This document shows positions 41,818 to 52,558 of a stretch of 64,000 nt of DNA, in pieces; position 1 is the first letter of the stretch, and each line of letters starts with the position of its first letter. The stretch is from NCBI GenBank assembly GCA_046233115.1, contig JBJXHM010000020.1:21808-85807 (forward strand), read 5' to 3'. A program made the position numbers and the translations under genes. This DNA comes from JACOMY01 sp046233115 (GTDB lineage Bacteria > Pseudomonadota > Alphaproteobacteria > Kiloniellales > JACOMY01). The notes under the pieces were generated by a model. The model did no database searches and was not told the origin of the DNA. It saw only the letters and a program-made list of their open reading frames with translations.

Positions 41818-44800
41818 TTAGAAGGGGATCTCAACCCGCAGGCTGCCGCCATAGAGCTTGCTGTTCTTCGACAGGCTGGAGGCGCCCTCGAGACGGACCA
41901 CGGCCGTCTGATGGGCAAAGAGGTCGATGCCGCCGGCGATGTCGTAGCGGGTGCCGTCGAGCTGGGTCGAGCTGGCGAAGGGCAGAGCGGAGGAGCCGAT
42001 GAAGCTGGCGTCCAGATCCACGTTGCGATTGCCGATGTACTGGGTGATGCCGAAGCTGAGCCGCGGACGGATGCGGCTCTCGTAGGGCAGGGCCCACTCG
42101 CCGCCGACCTCGACCGCGGGGCGGAAGGTGACGAAGGTCTGGGCCTCGGTGCTGACGTCGAGAGGGAAGCTGCCGCTGCCGCCCTCGCTGTAGCTGGAGG
42201 AGAAGAGGTGCTCGACGCCGAGGCCCAGGCGCGGCTTCACGAAGAGGTTTTCGTGCTCGTAGAGGTAGGCCGCCCGGAACTCACTGGCCAGCGACCAGAG
42301 GCTCTGGTCGCCCGAGACGCTGCCGCTGCCCAGCGGGTTGCGGCTGTTCTCGAAGCTGGAGTAGGCGAAGCTGAAGGCGGCGCTGAGCTCGATGTCGTTG
42401 AAACGCCGCTTCGCCGAGAGGCCGGCGAAGTACTGGTCGCCGTCGCTGCTGGAGGAGGCCTTGGGCGCGCTGAGCGAGCTGTTGGCGTAGCGGAAGGCCG
42501 CGCCCAGGTCCCAGTCCTCGGCAACGGAGACTTGGCCGCCCAGGCTGACCGAGACCTCCGACGCGCTGAAGCCCAGGTTGTCGGCGGTCTCGTCACGGTC
42601 GTAGAGCGCGCCCTCGACCTCGACGAAGACGCACTGGCCGTCGTCGAAGAAGCGCCCGGGCGTACCCGGCGGGCTGTTGTCGGCGCAGGAATGCAGCATG
42701 TCGGTGAACTTGCGGCCCTCCGAGAGGGTGAAGATCTCGGTGTCCAGCGCGATCTCGGCCGAGAGGCTGTTCAGTTGCTGGGCGACGCCCGCGGCCGTCG
42801 GGATATTGATCAGGCTCCGGGCCGTGCTCTCATCCACGTCCTTGGCCCGATAGAGGGACTGGAAGGACTTGGCGACCTGGTCCTGATTCTCGTTGCTGGC
42901 TGCCAGGATCTGCTCGTTGGCGAAGTCGATGTCGAAGCCCAGGCTGACGACGCCGGGGGCGGTCAGCAGGAGCCGGTACTGCGCCACGCCGGACTGGGTG
43001 ACGGAGAGCTCTTCGACCAGACCTTGCGGATCGCCCGGGGCAGCGGCCGCCGCGGCTGCCGCAGGCGCCGCTGGAACCTGGCCGCCGAAGGTAATGCCGT
43101 CGGCGGCGACGATGATCGGAACGATGTGCTCGCCTTCCTCGGTCTGGACGGTCGACAGCAGGTCGATCTCCACTTGGCCGTCGAGATCGGCCGACCCCTC
43201 GATCTCGAGGATGTCTTCGGAGACCGGATTGCTGCCCGGTTCGCGCGGGTCGACGTCGATCTCGATGGTTCCAAGGCTCGACTGGGCGAGGTCACCCACG
43301 ACGTGGGTGATACCCGTGTCATCGACCGGGCCGACGTCCAGGAAGCCGGCGTTCATGATCAGCCCGGCGTCGATCTCGGCTGCATTGATGACGCCGCTTT
43401 CGGAGTTCTCGATCCGCGCCTGGCTGTTGCCCAGGACCTGACCGATGATGGTGCCCTGGTTCAGGATCTCTGTGCTGCTGGCCTGCGTCGCATCGATGGC
43501 GACGCCGTCCTCGCCCTCGACACTGCGGATCGTGCCGCGATTGAAGATCGTGTTCTGTCTGCCGCCCTTCAGGAAGACACCGGCCCCGCGTTCCGCGCCG
43601 GTCGTGCTGGCCGTCCCGCCTTCGACGAGGCCGGTGGGCACGGGAAGCTGCACGATGATGTCGCCTCGCTCCGCGCCCGAACTCTGTGCGTAAATGCCAT
43701 GCGAGCCGCTTCCGCTGGCCCGGATCTCGCCGTTGACGGCGATGCTGACCTTGATGTCAGCGCTCGTCGTGTTGGCCCCACCGCCGGCGCTCTGTGCGAA
43801 GACGCCGTGCGATTGCTGGCCGGAGGTCTTGACGGTGGAAAAGTCGCCGACTTGGACAACCGCCCGGCCTGCCGCTCCACTGCCGCCGGCGCTGCCGATG
43901 AGCGCGCCGGTCGCGCCCGAGGCTTGCTGACCGGCGACGCCTCCACCGCCGCCCACGCTCTGCGCGAAGAGGCCAGGCGCGTTGTTGCCCGTTGTCGTGA
44001 CAACGGATGAAAAGACCACGATTTCGGCTCTGCCGCCATTGCCCGTGTTGTCGGCGCCGTTCCCCATCGGCAGACCGCTGCCGAAGCTCTCCGTCGAGCG
44101 GTAGATCACCTGGCCGGCGTAGCCGCCGCCGCCGCCCACCGACTGTGCTACCGCGCCCGGCGCCTGGTCGCCGCTGGTCTCGATGCTTGTCCTCGTCAGG
44201 AAGACGCTGGCCGTACGGCCGCTGCCCGACGCACCGCCGTTGCCGCCCAGGGTGATGGTCCGGTTCGATCCGGCACCGGTCGCGCCCTTGCCGCCGCCGC
44301 CGCCGATGGACTGTGCAAAGACGCCGGCTGCAGCACGGCCAGAGGTGGAGATCGTCTGCGGCGTGCTGGCGCTGCCCAGCGCATTGATCGAGACATGGCC
44401 GCCGTTGCCGGTACTGGCGTCGCTGCCGCCCAGATTGACGGTGAAGCGGGCGTTGTTGGCTGCCTGCGTGGAGGCGGCATCGCCGCCGTCGCCGCCGCCA
44501 CCGCCGACCGACTGGGCGAAGATGGCATAGGAGCCGTCGCCGGATGTGGATATTGAGGCGCCGCGCTGCCGGACCGTGACATCGCCGCCGTCGCCGGCCG
44601 CTCCGCCGGTGCCCCCGAGATTGAGCGCGAGCGGCCAGAGAGGGTCGTCCGCTTCACTGGCGATGCCGCCGATGCTGCCCAAGGTGCCGCCGCCACCACC
44701 GACCGACTGCGCGAAGAGGCCGTGGGAACCGGCGTTTAGGGTGGTGATCGCGTTGTCGAAGATCTGCTGGTCCTGGATCGTGCCGTTATCCAGGACCACC

Positions 44801-47800
44801 GCACCGCCGGAACCGCCGCTGGCCGAGGCGCCGAGGTCCATGGCGACCCCTCGGGTCTTGTCCCCCTCGCCGAAGGTGAGAGAGCCGGTAAGGCTGCCGT
44901 TGCCACCGCCGCCGCCGATGGACTGCGCGAAAACGGCATGCGCGTCGCTGACGGCGGCATCGCTGTGGCTGGCCTCGGTCCCTGTGGTCACGTCGCCCAG
45001 GTTCTGCACCCAGATGGTGCCGCCGTTGCCGCCGTTGCCGCCGCTGGTGCCCAGCGCCAGGGTCAGGGTCTTGCCGTCGCCGCTCTCGATCTTCCCGTCC
45101 AGCCCGGCCGAGCCGCTGCCGCCGCCGCCGCCGATATTCTGTGCGAAAATGCCTTTGGAGCCATCGCCAAGCGTGGTGATGGTCCCGAAGTTGACGATGC
45201 CGACGCCCGCCTGAAACGGCGTCCCGCTCAAGGATCCGGCTGCTCCGTCGCCACCGTTTCCGCCGCTGCCGCCGATCGCCAGGACCAGGGCCTGGCTGTC
45301 CTCACTGCCTTTGATGTCGCCCTTGACGCCCAGCGCGCCGTCGCCGCCGCCGCCGCCGATCGACTGGGCGAAGATGCCGTGCATCTCGGTGCCGCCACCG
45401 TCCGGGTCGGCGAGTGCCGTGATGGTGGCGATGTTGTCGACGCTCACCAGCCCGCCGTTGCCGCCGCCACCGGCCGCACCGCCGAGCCCGAACTCGAGCT
45501 GGGTGAGAGCCTTGGCGTCGTCGGGCGCAGAGATCCCGCCGCCGATGCCGATGGCGCCACTGCCGCCGCCGCCGCCGATCGATTGGGCGAAGATGCCGAC
45601 CGAGCGGGCGCCGCTCACCCGCAGCTGTGCAGCCTCGTTCGAGACGAAGACCTGGCCGGCGTTGCTCGCGGTGCTGCCCACGCCGCCGATGCCGATCGTC
45701 GCCGCCTTGGACTCGCCGGCATTCTCGATGTCGCCGGTGAGACCGATACCGGCGGTGCCGCCGCCACCGGCAATCGACTGGGCGAAGATGGCGTGGTTGG
45801 CTTCCGCACCGCTGAGCTGGCCGGCGTTGGTGGTGATGCTGGATCTGTTGATCACGGAGACGAACCCGCCGGCACCGCCGGGCCCGCTGGTCCGGCCGAT
45901 TCCCAGATTGAGCTGGGTCCCGCCGGACGCGCTCTTGCCGGCCTTGATGCTGCCATCGATGCCGGCGCCGCCGTTGCCGCCGCTGCCGCCGATCGACTGG
46001 GCGACGATGCCGCGCGAACCGTCGCCGCTGACGGAGATGCTGCCTTGAAAGGTGGTGACCTGCACCGCGCCGCCGCCGCGCGATCCGCCGCCGCCGCCGC
46101 CGATGCCGATGGTCAGCGCCGATTGGTCCTTGCTGGAAGTGATGTCGCCGGTAATTCCGGCGCCACCGTTGCCGCCGCCGCCGCCGATCGACTGCGCCAG
46201 GATGCCGTCATTGCCGCCCAGTGCAGAGGCGGCCGTCGAGGCGGCGCTGCCCGTGGTGATGTCGGCGTCGAGGGTCACCGTCACATTGCCGCCGAGGCCG
46301 CCGCTGCCGCCGGAACCGCCGATGGCGAGTGCGAGCTGGTTCTGTCCGTCGGCGTCGCCTTCGATGCCGCCCTCGATCCCGATATCGCCGCTGCCGCCAC
46401 CGCCGCCGATGGACTGCGCCATGATGCCTTTGGAGCGATCGCCCTCAACGATGATGTCGTCGACACTCACCACCCTCACCCTACCGGAATCACCACCGCC
46501 TGCGCCGGAGCCGCCGATGCCCAGAAAGATCCCGAGGTCGCTGCCATTGGTGACGTCGCCCTTGATACCGCTGGCGCCGTTGCCACCGCCGCCGCCGATC
46601 GACTGGGCCAGGATGCCGTGCGACTCGTCGTCGAGCGTATGCAGGACCCCGCCTGCCTGATTGGTGACCGTGACGGCTCCGGCTGTGCCGGTCCCGGCCC
46701 CGCTGCCACCGACCGCAATGGCCGCACCCTTGCCGCTGGGGGTGGAAAGGTCGCCTTCAATGGCGATCGCGCCCGATCCACCGCCGGAGGAGATGGACTG
46801 CGCCAGGATGGCGTGGCCCGAGCCGGTGTTGGCCGGACTGTCGTCGGCGCCCAGGCCGCTGGTGCCGGTGGTGATCGGACCGGCGTTCTCGATCTCCACC
46901 ACGCCGCCGGCACCGCCGGAGCCGCCGGAGCCGCCGACCGAGACCTGGAAGGCGCTGGCGGTGGTCTGCTCGCCGTCGGGCAAGAGGCTGGGGAACTGGT
47001 TGGCGCCGCCATTGCCGCCGCCACCACCGATCGACTGCGCTACCAGGCCCCCGGAGCCCAGGCCGCTCACTGCGATCGTTGCGCTGTTGGTGATGGTGAC
47101 ATCGCCGCCAGGGTTACCGGTGCCGCCGCTGCCGCCAACCGTCACCCCGAAGTTCTGGCTGTCGTCGCCACCCTCGGCATAGGTCGTCGTCAGACCGCCA
47201 TTGCCGCCGCCGCCGCCAACCGACTGGGCGAAGATGCCGTGCGACTGCCGGCCGCTGGTGGTGATCGCCCCGGTCTTCGTGACCGTCACCGGGCCGGCCA
47301 CACCGCCCGAACCCGACTGTCCGCCGATGCCGACGAAGAGCGAGCGCTTGCCGCGGTTGTTGCTCGCCGTGGTGACCAGGCTGCCGTCGCCGCCGCCGCC
47401 GGCGATCGACTGGGCAAAGATGGCGTGCTCGCCGCCGAAGTCGATCACGCCGTTGCCGGTTGGACTTCCGGTAGAGATGGTGCCGTTGTGGACTACATCG
47501 ACGGAACCGCTGTTGCCACCGGATCCGCCACTGCGGCCGATGGCGAGCCTGAGGTCACGGGTGTTGGTGCCGATGGTGAAGTTGCCGGTCACTGCCATGC
47601 CGGCATTGCCGCCGCCGCCGCCGATCGACTGGGCGACGATTCCCCGGCTGCCTTCGCCGGTGACCATGATGTCGTGATCGGCGCCGTCATCGAGGCTAAA
47701 GGGGTTGATCCGCACCTCGGCCGCGCCTCCGGCACTTCCGCCCGCGCCGCCGATGCCGATGCCGATCTGCGTGGAATTCGAGCTGCTGGCGATGGTGCCG

Positions 47801-50800
47801 GAGACCGAAGTGCCGCCGTTGCCGCCGCTACCGCCGATGGATTGTGCCAGGATGCCGTCGGCGAAGAGGCCGCTGGTGGTGATCTCCGCGTTGACGCCTA
47901 CGGTCACGAAACCGCCGCTGCCGCTGCTGTTGCCAGACCCACCAATGCTGGCGGCGAGCGTCCTGGTGCTCGAAGTGGTGATGGTGCCGGCGATGCTGGT
48001 CCCGCCGTTGCCGCCACCGCCGCCGATTGACTGGGCGAGGACGGCCTTGGATTGGTCGCCGCTGGTGGTGACGTCGCCATTGGAGATGACCTGGACGCCG
48101 CCGCCGTTGCCGGCCGCCCCGCCCTTGCCGCCGATGCTGGCGGCCAGGCTGTTGCTGCTGGAGATCGAGAGGCTGGCAGAGACCGAGAGTCCACCGCTGC
48201 CGCCGCCGCCGCCGACTGACTGGGCGAGGATGCCTTCCGAACGGTCGCCGGCCGTGGTGATTGCCCCGAAGCTCGTGACCCGCGCGCCCCCGGCATTGCC
48301 GCCAGCACCGCCAAAGCCGCCGATGGCTCCACCCAGGCTGGTCGACTGGCCGGTGGTGAGATTGGCCGTGATCGTGGTGCCGCCGCTGCCGCCGCCGCCG
48401 CCGATCGATTGGGCGAGGATACCGGGGGAGCGCGATCCGAGCGTCGAGAGGCTGCCCTGGTTGTCCACGTGGGCGGTGCCGGAGTTCCCGCCGGTGCCGC
48501 CGCCGCCGCCGAGGGCGAAGGAGACCGCAGCACCGCCGCCGGTCGTCACCGGAACCGCCAGTGCCAGTCCGCCGTTGCCGCCGCCCCCGCCGATGGACTG
48601 GGACACGATTGCGGCGGCCTCGTCGCCCTGGCTGCTGAGCGTGCCGCTGTTGTCGACTGCGGTTATGCCGGCCGTGTTGCCGTTGCCGCCCGAGCCGCCC
48701 AGCGAGACGGCGATGCCCGGGCTATTCACGCCGACGGATCCGCTGATGGCGAGCCCGCCGTTGCCGCCGCCGCCGCCGATCGACTGCGCGATGAGGGGCG
48801 AAGAGCTGCCGCCGGCCGTGGTCACCTGGTGGGCGTTCTTGATCACCACCGTCGAGGAGGTGCCGCCCTCGCCGCCGGCGCCGCCGATGCCGAAGGAGAT
48901 GGCGCCGGTGTCGCTGGCCGAGAGCGCGATCGAGAAGCCGCCGTTGCCGCCACCCCCGCCCACCGACTGGCCGAAGAGGCCGTGCGACCCGTCTTCGGCG
49001 GTGGCGACCGTGCCGCTGCCCGAGGCAAGGATCTCGACCGTCCCAGCGTCGCCGCCCTTGCCACCGGTACCGCCTATGGAAACGGCCACCCCGGGAAACT
49101 TGATCCCCCCGGCGGCGGCGAAGGAGAAGGCGCCGTTGCCGCCGCCTCCGCCAATCGACTGGGCTTGTATGGCATGGGACCCGGTGGCCTGTGTCCTGGT
49201 GTCTGCGCCCTCGTCCAGGGTGACCAGGACGGAGCCGCCGTTGCCTCCCTCGCCACCGCTGCCGCCGACCGCGATGGAGCCGCCAACCCCGACGCCGACC
49301 GCAGCGCCGCCGTTGCCGCCGCCTCCGCCGATCGACTGCGCGACGACCGCCGACGAGTCAGGCAGGTGGGTCAGGATGCTGCCCTCGGACGTCACGGTGA
49401 CCGTGCCGGCATTGCCGCCGCCGGCGGCACCGCCACCGACCGAGAACCAGCCGCCGCTGGAGCCGCCGTTGCCGCCACCCCCGCCGATCGACTGCGCGAG
49501 GATGCCATAGGAACAGCCCTCGGCGCAGGCCATAGTCCCGGCGTCGCCCGCGTCCCTGGGCCCGGTTCCGGTCTCGATCGCGCCGAAGTTGGAGATGGTC
49601 ACCGCACCCGAGTTGGCGCTCTTGGCGCTGCCCCCGCCCATGGCGAAGGCGCCGACCGACGCGCCGCCGGAGCCGCCTGTGCCGCTGATCGACTGCGCCT
49701 GTATGCCGGGAGCCGCATTGCCGGCCGTGGTCAAGGTGCCGACGTTCTCGACCGTGATGTCGCCGCCTGGACCGCCGATCGAGCCGGTTCCGCCGCTGGA
49801 GTAGAAGAGACCGAAGCCGCTGCCGCCGTTGCCGCCGCCGCCGCCGATCGATTGTGCCAGAATACCGATCGATGCATTGCCCTCGGTCTCGACCCGGCCG
49901 TCGTTGATGACCTGGGACGATCCGGCCCGGCCGGCGCTACCGCCCGAGGCACTGAAATTGAAGAGGCCGACGTTGCCGCCGCCGCTGCCGCCACGCCCGC
50001 CGATGCTCTGGGTCGAGATGCCGACGGAATCATCTCCGCTGGTGGAAATCACGCTCCCGGCTTGCAGGAAGATGTCGGCGCCGCCGGCATTGCCTGAGCC
50101 GGCGCCGTTGCCGCCGCCGCCGAAGAAGCCGCCATCGCCGCCGCTGCCCCCGGTGCCACCGACGCTACCGACGGTGATACCGCTGGAGTTGTCGCCGAAG
50201 GTGACGATCTTCACAACGCCGCGGATCTGAGACAGGAATCCGCTGCCACCTGCGCCGCCGTTGCCGCCGTTGCCGAAGGTACCGCCCTTGCCGCCGTTGC
50301 CGCCATCGCCGCCAACGCTGTTGCTGACGATGCCGGCCGCATTGTCACCTCTCGTGGTGATGTCGAGATTCAGACCATTGGCAACGATCTGACCGGCCGC
50401 GCCGCCACGCCCACCGTTGCCGCCCCGGCCTGAGCTGCCGTTGCTGCCGTTGCCGGCGTTGCCCCCGCTGCTGACGAAAAGAATTCCGGCCGCGTCGTCG
50501 GCAGTGGTGGCGATTGTCCAATCGGCGCCCGTGGTTCCCAAGACAAAGACACCGCCATCGCCGCCGGCGCCGCCGTTGCCGCCCTTGCCCGCGTTCTGCG
50601 ACGATCCGCCGGCGCCGCCTCTGCTGAGTCCGAAGAGGGCGGCCGGTCCACCGCTGGTCAGGTCTACGGAGAAACCGGCGCCCGCCGTGTTCAGTATCAG
50701 GCGGCCGCCGTCGGCACCCTTGCCGCCAGCCTCTCCGGGATTGCCGGTGCCGGCGTTGCCGCCGAAGGAGCTGATACGCACGGCTCCCCGGCCTGAGGCG

Positions 50801-51420
50801 CTGCCCTCGAGCGTGGCACTGAGGTCTCCGACGGCGCCGCCGTCCGCTCCGTTCGGTCTGCTTCCGACCGCCGTGTTGGCGACGGCAATGGAGGCCCCGA
50901 TCGTTGCCCCTTCGATGGTGCCGTTGAAAGAGAGGTTGAGAGGTGCTGCATTGGGGTCATCGCCGAAACCTACGGAGCCCAGGCTCACACCTTCTGGTGC
51001 CTTGATCGCGAACTGGCCGGTCACGATCGAGAGATTGCGCGTCTCTGCCGTCCCAGCGAAACCGCCTACGAACCAGTCGATGCCACCGCTAGTCACATCA
51101 CTGGTCAGGAGGCCCACCTCCACGTTGGTCGCCGACTTCGGTACCTCGTCCTGGACGATCAGTCCCTGCGAGAGGTTGCCCGAGCAGAAAAAGCTGTTGG
51201 CACCCGAGGGGACGCAAGGATCTGCGCCGGAAGGGGAGCTGCCGCCGGCCACCAGCGCGAGGAATGCAAGCATCGCGGGTAGGCGACGTGACGCGCCAAG
51301 ACGCCTTCGCCGGATCGAGGTCGTGCCCGTTCGCAAGTCGTCGTCGGCGGCTATCGCCGGTTGCCGCGCATGCTGACCAGACAGTCCCAGTGTCTGATAG
51401 TCTCGAGCTTGGCCTCCCAT
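41818..51420 (-). CDS. Giant autotransporter (type V secretion) with glycine-rich repeat passenger
   Basis: 3,200 residues. A long N-terminal extension of 49 residues precedes the hydrophobic signal core MLAFLALVAGGSSPSGA (50-66), like extended autotransporter signal peptides; GGGAG before ATG 51420 supports this start. The passenger to about residue 2,750 has roughly 35 units built around AQSIGGGGGNGG, spaced about 60-75 residues, each followed by valine/threonine-rich strands, so a very long beta-helix is expected. A linker with an Ala-rich segment (AAPAAAAAAAAPGDP) leads to a C-terminal beta-barrel of about 300 residues. It ends YGGSLRVEIPF with the terminal phenylalanine used for outer-membrane assembly. 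Probable role: surface adhesion or biofilm. No protease active site was seen. Confidence 0.92.
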   Translation of the reverse strand: MGGQARDYQTLGLSGQHARQPAIAADDDLRTGTTSIRRRRLGASRRLPAMLAFLALVAGGSSPSGADPCVPSGANSFFCSGNLSQGLIVQDEVPKSATNVEVGLLTSDVTSGGIDWFVGGFAGTAETRNLSIVTGQFAIKAPEGVSLGSVGFGDDPNAAPLNLSFNGTIEGATIGASIAVANTAVGSRPNGADGGAVGDLSATLEGSASGRGAVRISSFGGNAGTGNPGEAGGKGADGGRLILNTAGAGFSVDLTSGGPAALFGLSRGGAGGSSQNAGKGGNGGAGGDGGVFVLGTTGADWTIATTADDAAGILFVSSGGNAGNGSNGSSGRGGNGGRGGAAGQIVANGLNLDITTRGDNAAGIVSNSVGGDGGNGGKGGTFGNGGNGGAGGSGFLSQIRGVVKIVTFGDNSSGITVGSVGGTGGSGGDGGFFGGGGNGAGSGNAGGADIFLQAGSVISTSGDDSVGISTQSIGGRGGSGGGNVGLFNFSASGGSAGRAGSSQVINDGRVETEGNASIGILAQSIGGGGGNGGSGFGLFYSSGGTGSIGGPGGDITVENVGTLTTAGNAAPGIQAQSISGTGGSGGASVGAFAMGGGSAKSANSGAVTISNFGAIETGTGPRDAGDAGTMACAEGCSYGILAQSIGGGGGNGGSSGGWFSVGGGAAGGGNAGTVTVTSEGSILTHLPDSSAVVAQSIGGGGGNGGAAVGVGVGGSIAVGGSGGEGGNGGSVLVTLDEGADTRTQATGSHAIQAQSIGGGGGNGAFSFAAAGGIKFPGVAVSIGGTGGKGGDAGTVEILASGSGTVATAEDGSHGLFGQSVGGGGGNGGFSIALSASDTGAISFGIGGAGGEGGTSSTVVIKNAHQVTTAGGSSSPLIAQSIGGGGGNGGLAISGSVGVNSPGIAVSLGGSGGNGNTAGITAVDNSGTLSSQGDEAAAIVSQSIGGGGGNGGLALAVPVTTGGGAAVSFALGGGGGTGGNSGTAHVDNQGSLSTLGSRSPGILAQSIGGGGGSGGTTITANLTTGQSTSLGGAIGGFGGAGGNAGGARVTSFGAITTAGDRSEGILAQSVGGGGGSGGLSVSASLSISSSNSLAASIGGKGGAAGNGGGVQVISNGDVTTSGDQSKAVLAQSIGGGGGNGGTSIAGTITTSSTRTLAASIGGSGNSSGSGGFVTVGVNAEITTSGLFADGILAQSIGGSGGNGGTSVSGTIASSSNSTQIGIGIGGAGGSAGGAAEVRINPFSLDDGADHDIMVTGEGSRGIVAQSIGGGGGNAGMAVTGNFTIGTNTRDLRLAIGRSGGSGGNSGSVDVVHNGTISTGSPTGNGVIDFGGEHAIFAQSIAGGGGDGSLVTTASNNRGKRSLFVGIGGQSGSGGVAGPVTVTKTGAITTSGRQSHGIFAQSVGGGGGNGGLTTTYAEGGDDSQNFGVTVGGSGGTGNPGGDVTITNSATIAVSGLGSGGLVAQSIGGGGGNGGANQFPSLLPDGEQTTASAFQVSVGGSGGSGGAGGVVEIENAGPITTGTSGLGADDSPANTGSGHAILAQSISSGGGSGAIAIEGDLSTPSGKGAAIAVGGSGAGTGTAGAVTVTNQAGGVLHTLDDESHGILAQSIGGGGGNGASGIKGDVTNGSDLGIFLGIGGSGAGGGDSGRVRVVSVDDIIVEGDRSKGIMAQSIGGGGGSGDIGIEGGIEGDADGQNQLALAIGGSGGSGGLGGNVTVTLDADITTGSAASTAASALGGNDGILAQSIGGGGGNGGAGITGDITSSKDQSALTIGIGGGGGGSRGGGAVQVTTFQGSISVSGDGSRGIVAQSIGGSGGNGGAGIDGSIKAGKSASGGTQLNLGIGRTSGPGGAGGFVSVINRSSITTNAGQLSGAEANHAIFAQSIAGGGGTAGIGLTGDIENAGESKAATIGIGGVGSTASNAGQVFVSNEAAQLRVSGARSVGIFAQSIGGGGGSGAIGIGGGISAPDDAKALTQLEFGLGGAAGGGGNGGLVSVDNIATITALADPDGGGTEMHGIFAQSIGGGGGDGALGVKGDIKGSEDSQALVLAIGGSGGNGGDGAAGSLSGTPFQAGVGIVNFGTITTLGDGSKGIFAQNIGGGGGSGSAGLDGKIESGDGKTLTLALGTSGGNGGNGGTIWVQNLGDVTTGTEASHSDAAVSDAHAVFAQSIGGGGGNGSLTGSLTFGEGDKTRGVAMDLGASASGGSGGAVVLDNGTIQDQQIFDNAITTLNAGSHGLFAQSVGGGGGTLGSIGGIASEADDPLWPLALNLGGTGGAAGDGGDVTVRQRGASISTSGDGSYAIFAQSVGGGGGDGGDAASTQAANNARFTVNLGGSDASTGNGGHVSINALGSASTPQTISTSGRAAAGVFAQSIGGGGGKGATGAGSNRTITLGGNGGASGSGRTASVFLTRTSIETSGDQAPGAVAQSVGGGGGYAGQVIYRSTESFGSGLPMGNGADNTGNGGRAEIVVFSSVVTTTGNNAPGLFAQSVGGGGGVAGQQASGATGALIGSAGGSGAAGRAVVQVGDFSTVKTSGQQSHGVFAQSAGGGANTTSADIKVSIAVNGEIRASGSGSHGIYAQSSGAERGDIIVQLPVPTGLVEGGTASTTGAERGAGVFLKGGRQNTIFNRGTIRSVEGEDGVAIDATQASSTEILNQGTIIGQVLGNSQARIENSESGVINAAEIDAGLIMNAGFLDVGPVDDTGITHVVGDLAQSSLGTIEIDVDPREPGSNPVSEDILEIEGSADLDGQVEIDLLSTVQTEEGEHIVPIIVAADGITFGGQVPAAPAAAAAAAAPGDPQGLVEELSVTQSGVAQYRLLLTAPGVVSLGFDIDFANEQILAASNENQDQVAKSFQSLYRAKDVDESTARSLINIPTAAGVAQQLNSLSAEIALDTEIFTLSEGRKFTDMLHSCADNSPPGTPGRFFDDGQCVFVEVEGALYDRDETADNLGFSASEVSVSLGGQVSVAEDWDLGAAFRYANSSLSAPKASSSSDGDQYFAGLSAKRRFNDIELSAAFSFAYSSFENSRNPLGSGSVSGDQSLWSLASEFRAAYLYEHENLFVKPRLGLGVEHLFSSSYSEGGSGSFPLDVSTEAQTFVTFRPAVEVGGEWALPYESRIRPRLSFGITQYIGNRNVDLDASFIGSSALPFASSTQLDGTRYDIAGGIDLFAHQTAVVRLEGASSLSKNSKLYGGSLRVEIPF

Positions 51421-52373
51421 CTCGACGCTCCCTTCGCTGGAATCGCGTAGTTTCCATCCGGCTCTTTCAAGGCGGTAGGATTGTCCGGCTGCCTATTTTA
51501 TGAAATTCATTGGGGTTCTACTCCTACGCTTCTTTTGTGCGCCGGCGCTGATGGCCAATGATGCCCGATTCATAGCTTCCGTATCTTGACTTTATACCCC
51601 GATATCCACCCGATGGATAGCCTTACTAAACTAAGAGCAGAGGGATGTAGCGATGTACGATTACGCTAAGAGGTGGCAGAGCTGCGGATGGCCATCCCGG
51701 TGCTTGCCTTAGCGATGGTTTCCTGACCTAAAACCAGTTCATGACAGGGATAGCCAATGCCATGGCGAGCTTTCGAGGGCTCTTGGAGTTGGAGGTCGAA
51801 GAGCAGAATCTGATCTGGATCGAAGCCCGTGTCGTCGCCCAAGTCGAAATGGTCTTCAGGGACCGAAGCTCTCTCGTGCGTCCTGAAGGTGACGCTGTGG
51901 ATGTCGTCCGACAGGAGGGCCCAGCGTCCTGATCAGGGGACGTGCGCATCACCCCGGCTCCAGGACGCTGAAGCGATCACCTCCGGAGAGGCGCCCGGTC
52001 CGGACACCGGTTTGGATCGGCCGTGAAGAGCGAAGGCCGCTGTGGTTCAAGTGCCTGGATCAGGCTCTGGGCCAGCGCCATCTGCGCCCTCTCGCCCAGG
52101 TCGCTGCACGGGCGGGCCGCATGGGACTGCCATCGACTGCTGCGGACGGGGTAGCGGCCAACTGGAAGAAAGACCGCGGGCCGTCGGTCTCAAGGCCCAT
52201 TGCGTCCACTGTCATGGTCACTGGTAGAAAACCGAGACGAACGTGTCCCATGATCTCCTCTCTCGCCCGAGGGAGGCGCGCACCGGACGTGCTGCGCAAG
52301 GAGAGTTCGCTCGCTCGTGTTTACCTAGAGGTGATTGATGAAGGGAGAATGCGATCTAACCCATTGATCTCTT
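51421..52373. other. Gene-poor region between autotransporter and tRNA-Lys, with decayed coding traces
   Basis: About 950 bases without an intact gene. The left 200 bases are AT-rich and should carry the autotransporter promoter. Further right, the minus strand reads protein-like for short stretches without start codons. One ends at a stop at 51666 (DHFDLGDDTGFDPDQILLF). Another at about 51985-52110 reads CSDLGERAQMALAQSLIQAL. They are in different frames, as in a degraded gene. I do not recognise the family. A tRNA next to degraded DNA is a common trace of past integration. Confidence 0.35.
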
Positions 52374-52449
<76 letters not shown>

Positions 52450-52558
52450 GCCCAAGAGAGCGGCGGATATAGCAAGCCCTACCCGGGCCTGCAAGCACCT
52501 TTTGCCGTGCCAAAACAGCTCAAGCGGCAGAACCGCGATCCCGGGTCGGGTAGGGGCC

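Noticed and set aside
44938..48030. 1,030-codon plus-strand open frame opposite the autotransporter
   Set aside because: It is the antisense of glycine-rich repeats; it has a biased Ala/Asp/Arg composition, no ribosome-binding site and no family. The same holds for the 699- and 601-codon frames at 41911-44010 and 47705-49510.
52060..52299. 79-codon minus-strand frame as an intact small gene
   Set aside because: Protein-like segments lie in different frames, which suits a decayed gene better than a functional one.
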